Assembly: GCA_018065305.1 (NCBI GenBank)
Contig: JAGHTO010000021.1
Span: forward strand, 62,001-126,000
Source of the DNA: Candidatus Cacconaster scatequi
GTDB lineage: Bacteria > Bacteroidota > Bacteroidia > Bacteroidales > UBA932
DNA length: 64,000 nt
Direction: 5' to 3'
Position numbers and translations under genes: made by a program. The notes beneath the pieces are model-generated. The model saw only the letters and a program-made list of their open reading frames with translations. It ran no database searches and had not been told where the DNA came from. Each line of letters opens with the position of its first letter. The first letter of the stretch is position 1. Below are positions 30,758 through 39,368 of the stretch, in pieces.

Positions 30758-33700
30758 TTAATTGATTACAATGTCATATTCTGCCTTGCCTTGAGTGACG
30801 GAGCAGCTTGCCGAAGCAGTGCCGTTGCTGACAGAGAGCGTTGCAGATCTTTGTGAAGTGGCAGTATTCTCAGTCACGTACATCTTTCCGCTGGAATAAG
30901 TCAACCAGCTCTGGTTAGACGTCGGCGTAACCGAATCGCTGACCTTGCTTCCTGTTCCATACGTGGTCCGGTAGTCATATCCTCCATCAGAAGTCGAATA
31001 TGAGGTTCCGCTGTTGTCGCGGTACCACTCGCTGCCGGTATCATCTGACAGTGTTTCCGTGCCGGAATCCGTCCACGTCTCAGTATGGCTCTTTGATTCT
31101 TCGACATACAGCGTTGAACCGGAATCGAATGAATCCGTTCTGTATTCGGTGTAGTTGCAGTTCTGAGAGGCCGTCCTGGTGTAAGACCTGGATGCTGAAC
31201 GTGTATAATCGCGATAATAGTGCTGCGTATAGCTCTGATGATAGTTATGCGTTATCGTTCGCCTCTGGTCATTCTTCGACCTCTCGTAGTGATAAGCGGT
31301 CACAGTGTTGGACTGATTTGTCGATGCTGATCCAGGAGTCCATGATGTCACAGACAGGGATACTGCATAATCGTATTTGTCCGTAGAAGTCTGATAGGTA
31401 CTCCACGAACCGTAAGTATCAGAATCCGTCACCTTGGTGCCGTAATCGGTACTCTTGAGATATTCACTGCCATAACTCTTTGTTCCATAGGTTGTAGAGC
31501 CGTAGCTCTTCGAGCCATAAGAAACCGAACCGGTTCTGGTGTGGTTCTTCGTTGACTTCGTGCCGGTGTAGCGGTTATTGGTTACACTTGCACTAGCCTC
31601 CTTGTATGAGGAAGTGCTGCTTGAATTAACCACCTTGACAGTAACCTTATCGGTCCTCTCATTGGTCGTCATATTCGAGTGGCTGATCGTGCAGGTGTTC
31701 GAACTTGAGCTCCCGTTGAGAGTGCCGCTAAGTGAGAACGCACTGTTCCCGTTGGCAGACAGACTTACCTGAGCCTTGTCGTAAACCGTATGGACAGTTC
31801 CATCGGAGCTGCCTGAAGAATACTTGTTATATGCATTATGATAAGCGTAGTACGTTACAGTTGCGCTTCCGCCAGCTGCACTGATACCACTGCCGATAGA
31901 AGCATATGCGGAGTATCCTGAAGGGTTGTAGTTGCTGTCAGTAATCTTGTTCTCACCCTGAGAGAACTGAGCGCTCTTGTTGCTTGCAGAGATACCTCCG
32001 TTTGAATATGAAGCTGTCACAGTGTACGTGCCGGAAGAAACGACACTTGTACCAAGGCTCTTCACAGTTATCGTCTTGCCGCTCACTGATGCAGGATAAG
32101 AGCTGTTCAGAGTCGTTCTTTCTACCTTCAGTGTTGCTGTCGCATAGTTCTCGACTTTCTTTCCTGATACCCAGTTCTGGGTTACGGAACCTCCGCTTAC
32201 GGTGATCGTTCCGCCACCGGCACCGATGCTGGTTGTGCTAAGCGATATGTCGGATATCGTGTAGTCGATTACATAATCCTCAAGAGGCTCAAGAGTAATC
32301 GTCACGGTTGCCGTTGCTCCGGTGTCTCCGGATGTCTTCACGGTAAGAGTGACCGTCTTGGACTCATAAGTGGTATTCTTGTTGGTGACAGTAATTTTGT
32401 TACCGGAAACAGATACGCTGGCATATGTAGTGCTTGAGAGAGTAGCCGAGAACGAGTCATAATTGCCGCTTGCCGTCACTGTTCCGCTACCGGCCGAGCC
32501 GATGGTCATCGAGCTCTTGTCAAGCTTGATGGTCTCTGGTTTTGCGACAAGGTGGATGGAGGCCGAAGCCTTCTTCTTCATGATGTTTGTCTCTGCGGAC
32601 AGAGTGATGTCCTTAGCGGTATACGAAGCAGTGGTGTTCTTGACGGAAATGCTGTTGCCATCCTTTGTGATGGTAACGCCTGTCGGGGAATTGAGGGTAT
32701 AACCCTGAGGATACGTACCGCTTGCCGTGAAGGTAACGGTACTTCCATAGTCTATGGTCTTTGACGTAGGACTCAGAGATATGCTCTCCTGGAGTGATTT
32801 CGCCGTGATGGAGACCTGCGCAAAGCGCTTGGCATCTTCGGTTGTTACCGTGAGCGTTCCCTGACTGTCCGTTCCGGAGATGTTGTTGTTGGTCACCCTG
32901 AGGGTCGTATTGTTAATCTTCTCGGCGGACAGACCCGTTCCGGAAATGACTTTCGTCCAGTTCTGGTCTATCGGATCTCCGGTAACGGTGATATCCTTGT
33001 ATTCTCCCCATTCCAGGGTAAGAGATGACACGTTCAGGCTTATCTTCATTCCGGCGATGCTGTCGAAGCTCAGCGAATAGACGCATTTCTTCCCCTCCTG
33101 CCATTTGTCTCCGGCAATGGATGCGGAGAGAGTGTGAGTCTTTCCCTCGCTCTCAATCACAACCTCGATAGTAGCTCCCGAAGGGACGGTCTGAGGTATG
33201 AGCATCATTGTCGATGCTCCGGAAGTAAGTGTCTTCGAAGTCCCTTCTGTAACCGAAATGTTTGAGCTTACAGAGAAATTCCCTGCCGAAGACAGAGATC
33301 CCCATCCGCTTCCGCAGGTGTATTTGCCCTTGGAATAGACTCCCTTGAGGGTGATACTCTTTATTGTTCCGTTCACAGTCTCTGTTCCGGTCTTGAAGGT
33401 AACAGCTGAAAGGCAGTGGCCGAATGATACGGACAGGTTGCTGAGCTTCCCGTTGTACTCCGGAGAAGACCCCACAAGGAGGTCGTTCTGGGAAGATACG
33501 GCACTTGGCACTGTATAGGTGAATGCCAGAGGACCGGAAAGAGAAGACGCGACGGAAACGCCTGATGCCCCATAAGGTGCATAGGCGTAAAACCGCAGGT
33601 TCTTGTCGGAAAGATTTGTGTTGAATGCATGAGTGGTCTGCCATGTCGGACTACTGTACTGGACCTTCTCATCAAACATGTAGTTCGGCTTTGATGATCC

Positions 33701-34015
33701 GCTCCAAGTGTCATACATATATCCGAACAGGGAGAAATCCCCGTATGTTGTAAGGTTCTCCACAGGTGCTGCCTTCGTTATGGGCTTGTCGATTGACTCT
33801 CCGTTGGTGCGTATGAAATAAGCTCCGCCGAATCCCTTTGTCCCGATGGAATCGACAGTCACCTCCAGGCATCCGGGATCCGAAAGCATCTCAGCGCTGA
33901 AAGTCAGAATCCCTTCTGACCTTATTGCCGGAGGCTCAGGAGTCACGATGTCCTTGGTACAGGCTGCCGCCACAAGCAGACAGCCGTACAGTATGATTCG
34001 TCGTATCGTTGTCAT
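30758..34015 (-). CDS. Large fimbrillin-like adhesin with Ig-like repeats, 1085 aa
   Basis: The product has an SPII signal (lipid on C19 in CLLVAAACTKD) and an N-terminal fimbrillin-family domain (about 30-330: YGDFSLFGYMYDTWSGSSKP, LRFYAYAPYG, LLVGSSPEYNG). Three or more Ig-like repeats follow (KTIDYGSTVTFTASGTYPQG; KSSMTIGSAGSGTVTASGNY). Then comes an unusual Ser/Tyr/Thr/Gly-rich tract (about 830-1015) and a final BACON-like unit (SNQSWLTYSSGKMYVTEN). Position near the end of the fimbrial operon and size fit a tip adhesin. It overlaps the upstream fimbrillin gene by 4 nt. Confidence 0.8.
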   Translation of the reverse strand: MTTIRRIILYGCLLVAAACTKDIVTPEPPAIRSEGILTFSAEMLSDPGCLEVTVDSIGTKGFGGAYFIRTNGESIDKPITKAAPVENLTTYGDFSLFGYMYDTWSGSSKPNYMFDEKVQYSSPTWQTTHAFNTNLSDKNLRFYAYAPYGASGVSVASSLSGPLAFTYTVPSAVSSQNDLLVGSSPEYNGKLSNLSVSFGHCLSAVTFKTGTETVNGTIKSITLKGVYSKGKYTCGSGWGSLSSAGNFSVSSNISVTEGTSKTLTSGASTMMLIPQTVPSGATIEVVIESEGKTHTLSASIAGDKWQEGKKCVYSLSFDSIAGMKISLNVSSLTLEWGEYKDITVTGDPIDQNWTKVISGTGLSAEKINNTTLRVTNNNISGTDSQGTLTVTTEDAKRFAQVSITAKSLQESISLSPTSKTIDYGSTVTFTASGTYPQGYTLNSPTGVTITKDGNSISVKNTTASYTAKDITLSAETNIMKKKASASIHLVAKPETIKLDKSSMTIGSAGSGTVTASGNYDSFSATLSSTTYASVSVSGNKITVTNKNTTYESKTVTLTVKTSGDTGATATVTITLEPLEDYVIDYTISDISLSTTSIGAGGGTITVSGGSVTQNWVSGKKVENYATATLKVERTTLNSSYPASVSGKTITVKSLGTSVVSSGTYTVTASYSNGGISASNKSAQFSQGENKITDSNYNPSGYSAYASIGSGISAAGGSATVTYYAYHNAYNKYSSGSSDGTVHTVYDKAQVSLSANGNSAFSLSGTLNGSSSSNTCTISHSNMTTNERTDKVTVKVVNSSSTSSYKEASASVTNNRYTGTKSTKNHTRTGSVSYGSKSYGSTTYGTKSYGSEYLKSTDYGTKVTDSDTYGSWSTYQTSTDKYDYAVSLSVTSWTPGSASTNQSNTVTAYHYERSKNDQRRTITHNYHQSYTQHYYRDYTRSASRSYTRTASQNCNYTEYRTDSFDSGSTLYVEESKSHTETWTDSGTETLSDDTGSEWYRDNSGTSYSTSDGGYDYRTTYGTGSKVSDSVTPTSNQSWLTYSSGKMYVTENTATSQRSATLSVSNGTASASCSVTQGKAEYDIVIN

Positions 34016-34980
34016 AATATGATTTCCTTATTTGCTCCCGTATCCCAGAGTGCGACAGAAGGAGTTATGTTTATGCCTTTCATCGTAATGTCTATACCGT
34101 ATGTGTATTTCTTGCCGGCCTCCCAACTGCAAGGAGAAGAAGGCGTATAGTCATATGACATTGCCGTATTGACAAGGTTCCCGGCGGTATCCGTTCCGTT
34201 ATGTAGTGTATAGCTGATGACAAATCCCACTTCTGTCTGTTCCGGCAGCAGTATGCCGTCACCAAGAGTCGTAACCGTCTTCGTAAGGTTTGTCGTCGTC
34301 AGGCCCGGAACGGCTACTGTCTTCGAACTGCCAAGAGAACTCCAAAAGAATTCAAGGCTGCCTGAAGAACGCTGAGCCAGCACTGTCCCTGAGTATTTGG
34401 CGGACTTGAGGGTGATGCTGTTGATGGTGATTCCCCTGTTTGTCGTGGAGTTATATGCATCTGAAGACTTTGCAGTAAATACAAGGAGTGCCTGCGGGTG
34501 CTTGAAGTCAATCACCACGTCGGTGTTTGCAGCAATCGATGCTGCGCACCCGATAAGTATATCCTCCTGGACGGATGAGTTGTCAGGCATGGCGAACTGC
34601 ACAGATGCTGTCGCATCAGGTGTTCCCCATGTGACATCCGTTATGGATGATGAGCCCTGTGAGATAGCCAGGAAATCAAGATTCCCGGACAGCGGCCAGC
34701 TCTTGTCGGCCATCCACGCTCCGGTAGAGTAAGTGAACCTTGTTGACTTGAAATGGTTCTGGCTTGATGCCGCATGCCATGATGAAACGATCATATCCCT
34801 TGTCGTAGGGAAAACACCAGTTGTAATGGCCGCCTTTGTGGTAAGTCCAATGTCCACACCTGTTGTGATGCGGATAAGCTGCGCGGGACATTCCTGTCCA
34901 GTCTTTACTTCCTCCTTGCTGCAAGACGTAAGCAGCATCATACCGAGGAAAATGAGTGTGATGAAATTTTTCATAATCAA
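34012..34980 (-). CDS. Fimbrillin family lipoprotein, 322 aa
   Basis: The SPII signal is MIMKNFITLIFLGMMLLTSC. The body has family hallmarks seen also in its two upstream neighbours: WPLSGNLDFLAISQG, VQEDILIGCAAS, VVIDFKHPQALLVFTAKSS, GILLPEQTEVGFVISY and WEAGKKYTYGIDI. Fimbrillins (FimA/Mfa1 type) are lipoproteins processed at the surface and joined by donor-strand exchange. This is probably a minor or tip-proximal subunit. It overlaps neighbours on both sides by 4 nt. Confidence 0.85.
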   Translation of the reverse strand: MIMKNFITLIFLGMMLLTSCSKEEVKTGQECPAQLIRITTGVDIGLTTKAAITTGVFPTTRDMIVSSWHAASSQNHFKSTRFTYSTGAWMADKSWPLSGNLDFLAISQGSSSITDVTWGTPDATASVQFAMPDNSSVQEDILIGCAASIAANTDVVIDFKHPQALLVFTAKSSDAYNSTTNRGITINSITLKSAKYSGTVLAQRSSGSLEFFWSSLGSSKTVAVPGLTTTNLTKTVTTLGDGILLPEQTEVGFVISYTLHNGTDTAGNLVNTAMSYDYTPSSPCSWEAGKKYTYGIDITMKGINITPSVALWDTGANKEIIL

Positions 34981-35924
34981 TCTATTATTATCTGTTTATT
35001 GTCTTCGTTCCATTCATGGACTCGGGCCTGGACTGAGAGGTTCTTGTGAACTGTCATCGTGTATACGGTACGCGTCCCCGCAAACCACGGATCCGGATTT
35101 GCCTTCTGGGTGAAACTTGTCTTCCTTGTGTAGTTGTTCCAGGATTCCTCTGATGGTTCCTTCTGGGTGTAGTATACGGTGATGTCGCAGGCCGGCTGCT
35201 CAGGAAGAAGGATGTCAATGGTTTTCTGAGTTCCGTCAAGCACAAGGTTCCTTGAGAGAGGTAGTGTGTGACTTTTCCTGAAGTATCCGTGAAAGTCCCA
35301 GTCGGCTGAGAGATAAATGCCGTTGTCGATGCGTAATTTCCCGCCGAGATAGGCGTTGTTTATGACTATGCTGTCTATCCTGGTAGTCAGAGACTCATAC
35401 TCTGACAGTCTGAACTGTAACCAGGCCTGTGAATGAGAAAAGTTCATACCCACTCCCCTGTCCGAAACACCTTGTGAAGATGCTGCTGAATACATTATCT
35501 CACTTTCCAGGCAGCAGCCGTCGGAAACTGCCACTTCCACGCCTCTGGAGACATTCTGAGGATACCATGACATGTTGATACCCATAAGGCTTGAAGGCGC
35601 CGCTATGGCAAGGAAATCAAGCTTTCCGCCCATCGGCCAGTAGATGACCGGATCGGCCGTCCACTTGTCTCCCAAATGACGGAATGCCTCTCCGGTGAAG
35701 TAGTTTGCACTAGACTCCCCTGCCGTTTCATTATTGAAGTATGAACTGAGGAATATCGTATATTCTTCGGGGATGGATGTCCCTTCTACTGCCGCCTTGG
35801 TAATGGCACATTGAGGTGCAACGGTAAGCGCGTACGGTTCCTGCGTGGAATCGTATGAAAGCTTGCTGCAGGAGACCGCCCCCACAGCAAGCGTGATAAT
35901 GATTATAAAAATTTTTAACCGCAT
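34977..35924 (-). CDS. Fimbrillin family lipoprotein, 315 aa
   Basis: I chose ATG 35924 (MRLKIFIIIITLAVGAVSC, lipid on C19) rather than ATG 35945, which would precede the signal by seven residues. The pattern repeats that of the neighbours: YWPMGGKLDFLAIAAPS, SEIMYSAASSQ, NFSHSQAWLQFRLSEY, ILLPEQPACDITVYYTQ. It is a second minor fimbrillin, downstream of the larger 355-aa one. The intergenic hairpin at 35952-35978 may set its expression lower than the upstream gene. Confidence 0.85.
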   Translation of the reverse strand: MRLKIFIIIITLAVGAVSCSKLSYDSTQEPYALTVAPQCAITKAAVEGTSIPEEYTIFLSSYFNNETAGESSANYFTGEAFRHLGDKWTADPVIYWPMGGKLDFLAIAAPSSLMGINMSWYPQNVSRGVEVAVSDGCCLESEIMYSAASSQGVSDRGVGMNFSHSQAWLQFRLSEYESLTTRIDSIVINNAYLGGKLRIDNGIYLSADWDFHGYFRKSHTLPLSRNLVLDGTQKTIDILLPEQPACDITVYYTQKEPSEESWNNYTRKTSFTQKANPDPWFAGTRTVYTMTVHKNLSVQARVHEWNEDNKQIIID

Positions 35925-35951
35925 CAGACCTGAAAGAAAATGCATTGGATC

Positions 35952-35978
35952 CCCGGCCGGGAGTCGAACCCCGCCGGG
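35952..35978 (-). other. GC-rich hairpin in the fimbrial operon, resembles a tRNA T-arm
   Basis: On the minus strand CCCGGCGGG and CCC-G-GCCGGG pair around GTTCGACT. The segment GGTTCGACTCCC followed by GATCCA looks like a tRNA 3' end, but no further tRNA is present. It may be an mRNA processing or attenuation hairpin between the 355-aa and 315-aa fimbrillins. Confidence 0.45.
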
Positions 35979-35995
35979 AAAAAGATGAGAGAGAA

Positions 35996-37063
35996 TTATA
36001 TGATCTCCGAAGGAGTAAGGTCAGTGACTGTTCCATCAACATATTCCTTGACGGTAGGAGCAACAGTAAGCTCGTTCACGTTGAACTGAATCTCGTAAAC
36101 GTACTTGTTTCCCTGGAGCCAGTTGTCGGTACCGAGTGTATAACGGTACTCAAGCTTGTTAGGCTGACCGGCAAGGACATATTTGATCACGAAACTGGTC
36201 TTTGCCTGCTCCGGAAGAAGCATATCCATGTAGTTGATTTCGTTGTCTATGGCATTCTCCAATGAGAAGTCAGCGCTCTGACTGCCGTAGATTGAATAGT
36301 CGTCATCGAATACGACATCCTTGCTCTGGCTCTTGCGGAAGTTCCACTCGGCTTTAGCGTCACCGTTGTTGTTCTCGATAGTGAGCTCGCCGTCATTGTA
36401 GATGTTCTCGATAACGATCTCCTCGATGGCGATCTTGTCCTTCATGTCAGCGGAGGCCACCTTGATCTGGAATTCAAGCCATGCCTGAGCGTGCTTGAAC
36501 TGCATAGGAACGGCGTCAGCACCGGTAGTTGAAGCACGGCTTGCAACTGAACAGTAGACGATGTCATCCTGAGTACGGTCTTCGAGCACGGTGAGAACCA
36601 CGCTTTCAGAAGCATTCTTCTCGTTCCATGCCACGTCCTTAGCGTCGAATGGCTGCATAGCAGAATAGGCAAGGAAATCCAGTGTGCCTGCAAGAGGCCA
36701 GTAGATCTTCGGATCGTGATGCCACTTTCCGTCGTCACCCTTCGCATAGGTGTAGTCCACAAAGTAGTTGCCCTCACTTCCGGTCTGAGGATGGAGGAAT
36801 GCAGAGAGCTTCATCTCCCTTTCGACCTTCACATCGGAAGGAGCTCCGTCTTCTCCGGCATGAAGCTCGGCGATTGCTGTGTCAAAGAATGTTTCGCCGG
36901 TTACATAACCCTTGGTTGTCTTTGTCGAGGTGTTGACCGCGATCTCATTGTTCTCAAAACCGGGCTGAACATTGCTCATACCGGGTCCTTCCTCCTTGTT
37001 GCAGGATGCGAAGAGGGTTGTTGCCGCCGCCATTGCAGCGGCCAGATAAATGAACTTTTTCAT
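35996..37063 (-). CDS. Fimbrillin family lipoprotein, 355 aa
   Basis: The SPII signal is MKKFIYLAAAMAAATTLFASC (lipid on C21). The body has IYWPLAGTLDFLAYSAMQ, DDIVYCSVASRAS, MQFKHAQAWLEFQIKV, MLLPEQAKTSFVIKYV and WLQGNKYVYEIQFNV. These are the same landmarks as in the two minor fimbrillins downstream, so the three are paralogues. An 88-nt gap separates it from the DUF5119 gene. It is likely a structural subunit of a fimbria. Confidence 0.87.
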   Translation of the reverse strand: MKKFIYLAAAMAAATTLFASCNKEEGPGMSNVQPGFENNEIAVNTSTKTTKGYVTGETFFDTAIAELHAGEDGAPSDVKVEREMKLSAFLHPQTGSEGNYFVDYTYAKGDDGKWHHDPKIYWPLAGTLDFLAYSAMQPFDAKDVAWNEKNASESVVLTVLEDRTQDDIVYCSVASRASTTGADAVPMQFKHAQAWLEFQIKVASADMKDKIAIEEIVIENIYNDGELTIENNNGDAKAEWNFRKSQSKDVVFDDDYSIYGSQSADFSLENAIDNEINYMDMLLPEQAKTSFVIKYVLAGQPNKLEYRYTLGTDNWLQGNKYVYEIQFNVNELTVAPTVKEYVDGTVTDLTPSEII

Positions 37064-37151
37064 AATTGTTTTCTGTGACGCTAAACTGCCGGAATGTGGC
37101 AGACGGGAGTTGTCAAGGCCCGTTTTGTTGACTTTGTTTGTTAAGAAATAG

Positions 37152-38045
37152 CTATTCTATATCTACGAATTCATGGTGTTCGTCCCATTTGTCAGCTGAA
37201 GGGTCAAGCCCTCCCTGTATCATGGGACTGAGTTCTGTCGGGAAATCGACAGTGATGAGGTGTTCGCGGTTGGACACATCAAGGATCTGGGAGGTGACAT
37301 CGAACTCCATCGAATGAACCTTCCTGTCCAGAGCCTCGATATCAACACGGATACGTATCGTGCCTGTGTCGGACATTCCGAAGGTGCAGAAAGGAATTTC
37401 GAAAACGCCTTCATCCTGGACGGCACGTCCTTCCGCTCTGATGGCGCAGTTTCCCGACGGCCTGTTGTCCTTGAGGTAAATCTCCTGTGTCTGGTTGAAG
37501 ACATAGGCGGTAATACCGGCTGAGTATTCAACTCCCTTGACCCCTGTAACCTTTATCTTCCAAGAGTCGCACACCGACTTCATCGGTATCGTCAGCTCGA
37601 ACGGAGGATCTGCTTCAGACAGGAACGGTATGACTGTTCCGGCCATCACACCGGCATACATGTGGTCAGGAGCAGCAATCACTTTAACGGGAGAAGACTG
37701 AATTGTCTTGGTCTGGGCCGTAAGCAGATTGAAATCCTTCGTAAAGGTGAGTTCCGTACGGCTCGACCCCATTGAGACGGCGACGATGTCGTACGCACCC
37801 GGCGTGAAGGAATACAGGTATCCGCCCTCAGGACCCATATAGGCCTCATCGATCTTCTTTCCCGATGCCGGATCGTAGAAGATCACCTGAATGAGCTCTG
37901 GCTGTTTGCCCTTGCAGTACAGGACATCACTGTCTATGCTGAAGCATATGTGATATCTTGACACTTCATCATATATCGGGTCTCTGGTACAAGAAAGAAA
38001 CACCAGGGACATGGCAAGCAGCGGAATCAGCAATCTACTTTTCAT
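37152..38045 (-). CDS. DUF5119 fimbrial-associated lipoprotein, 297 aa
   Basis: The SPII signal is MKSRLLIPLLAMSLVFLSC. The body begins with ISRYHICF-type strands (DEVSRYHICFSIDSDVLYCK) and a pattern (PGAYDIVAVSMGSSRTELTF) of the DUF5119 family, which accompanies fimbrillins in Bacteroidales and resembles the FimB/Mfa2 anchor group. It overlaps the DUF3575 protein gene by 11 nt. A role as an anchor or accessory subunit is inferred from family and context. Confidence 0.8.
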   Translation of the reverse strand: MKSRLLIPLLAMSLVFLSCTRDPIYDEVSRYHICFSIDSDVLYCKGKQPELIQVIFYDPASGKKIDEAYMGPEGGYLYSFTPGAYDIVAVSMGSSRTELTFTKDFNLLTAQTKTIQSSPVKVIAAPDHMYAGVMAGTVIPFLSEADPPFELTIPMKSVCDSWKIKVTGVKGVEYSAGITAYVFNQTQEIYLKDNRPSGNCAIRAEGRAVQDEGVFEIPFCTFGMSDTGTIRIRVDIEALDRKVHSMEFDVTSQILDVSNREHLITVDFPTELSPMIQGGLDPSADKWDEHHEFVDIE

Positions 38046-39348
38046 AGGAGCGGTCTGTTTTGGTGATTGGTATTACAACGGACACACCCACCCTGAGTGG
38101 GACAGGAACGAAACGGCCGTATTTCGGCCCCTCGCCGATGAGATGCCCGCCTGCAACCCTCACGTCATAATTCCTGTAAGGGTTGTATGCGCAGCCCGCA
38201 CCGATGCTAAGCTCCATGTGTACGCCGCCCTTTCCAAGAGGCAGCGCATACATGTAATCGGCTCCCAAGGCATAGAATTCACCCTGTTGTCCGTTGCCGT
38301 TCCTTTCGATGTCATAGTATCCGCCTGTCGCGATTATCCCTATGGAATGACCTCTTAGCCGATACTTCCTGTCTGCTGAAACATTGTGGATGGAGCCAAG
38401 CCATATCCTTCCCTCAAGGGAGAATGCCAGAGCCTGCATACAGTTCATCTGCGGCGTAGAAATCTCATTCATCCATCTTCTCATGGCCCACGGATAATAG
38501 AAGTCGGCCCCAAGGGAGAACCTGTTGGAGACAGGAACCTCTATGCTGACATTCATAAGTGGCAGAAGAAGATTACTTCGAACGGCGAAGACGCTCTGAC
38601 GCAGAAGTGAATCCTTTCTGAAGGCAGGTCTTTTCACGACGGGAACGATCTTGTCCATTACACTGTGATAAACCGTGTCCTTCTGTACGATGACATCCTT
38701 GTGGTAGATGACAAGAGTATCCCTGACACCCCGTCTGTCTCCCACTTCGGAAGAGATGACCATTACGCTTCCGTCAGCGCAGCGAAGATGACCGAATGCA
38801 TATTCGTTCATCCAGTTCCAGGCGGTCCCTTCGGCAATAGCCTGAAGACGCGCCTTGCACTGCTCTGAAGCCGTGTCGCTGTCGGAGTAGATAACACCAG
38901 ACTCAGCAATGGCGGCGAGTGCCTCCATCTTCCACGGCTGCGAACATTCCGAGATGATCTGCACAAGACCTTTCCAGTTCTCTCCAGCCGTATTGACTTT
39001 GAGCTGTGACGGACTCAGGGTGGTATTCTCCCTGAGGAATTCCAGGATATTCTGGGCCCTGTCACGGGCAAGACGGTCATTGAGAGACTTCCGCCCTTCC
39101 GGTGATGCCGTAGCCGTGATGTTCACGGAATGGATCACGAATGAAGGATCGGAATTGAGGTATCTGATTGCAGAAAGGAACCCGTCCATCACGGGGCCGT
39201 TCCCGTTGAACTCCCTTTCAAGCTTGGCGACCCCGCGTCGGAAGAAAAGTTCTATGGACAAGGTGTCCGTTCTTCCCTCCGAAGCAAACGCTGATGCTCC
39301 GGAGATAAAGAACAGGATAACTATCAATATTGTCCTTATGGCTTTCAT
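38035..39348 (-). CDS. OmpA-like/DUF3575 outer-membrane protein, 437 aa
   Basis: A signal peptide (MKAIRTILIVILFFISGASA) precedes an OmpA-like N-terminal region (VNITATASPEGRKSLNDRLA, DRAQNILEFLREN). A DUF3575 beta-barrel half begins near VFAVRSNLLLPLMNVSIEVP and continues with FSLGADFYYPWAMRRWMNEI. Proteins of this kind sit in the outer membrane and are encoded with FimA/Mfa-type fimbriae. The gene lies 20 nt after the 348-aa fimbrillin. Confidence 0.82.
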   Translation of the reverse strand: MKAIRTILIVILFFISGASAFASEGRTDTLSIELFFRRGVAKLEREFNGNGPVMDGFLSAIRYLNSDPSFVIHSVNITATASPEGRKSLNDRLARDRAQNILEFLRENTTLSPSQLKVNTAGENWKGLVQIISECSQPWKMEALAAIAESGVIYSDSDTASEQCKARLQAIAEGTAWNWMNEYAFGHLRCADGSVMVISSEVGDRRGVRDTLVIYHKDVIVQKDTVYHSVMDKIVPVVKRPAFRKDSLLRQSVFAVRSNLLLPLMNVSIEVPVSNRFSLGADFYYPWAMRRWMNEISTPQMNCMQALAFSLEGRIWLGSIHNVSADRKYRLRGHSIGIIATGGYYDIERNGNGQQGEFYALGADYMYALPLGKGGVHMELSIGAGCAYNPYRNYDVRVAGGHLIGEGPKYGRFVPVPLRVGVSVVIPITKTDRSYEK

Positions 39349-39368
39349 AGATTCCTTCCTGTTTCAGA

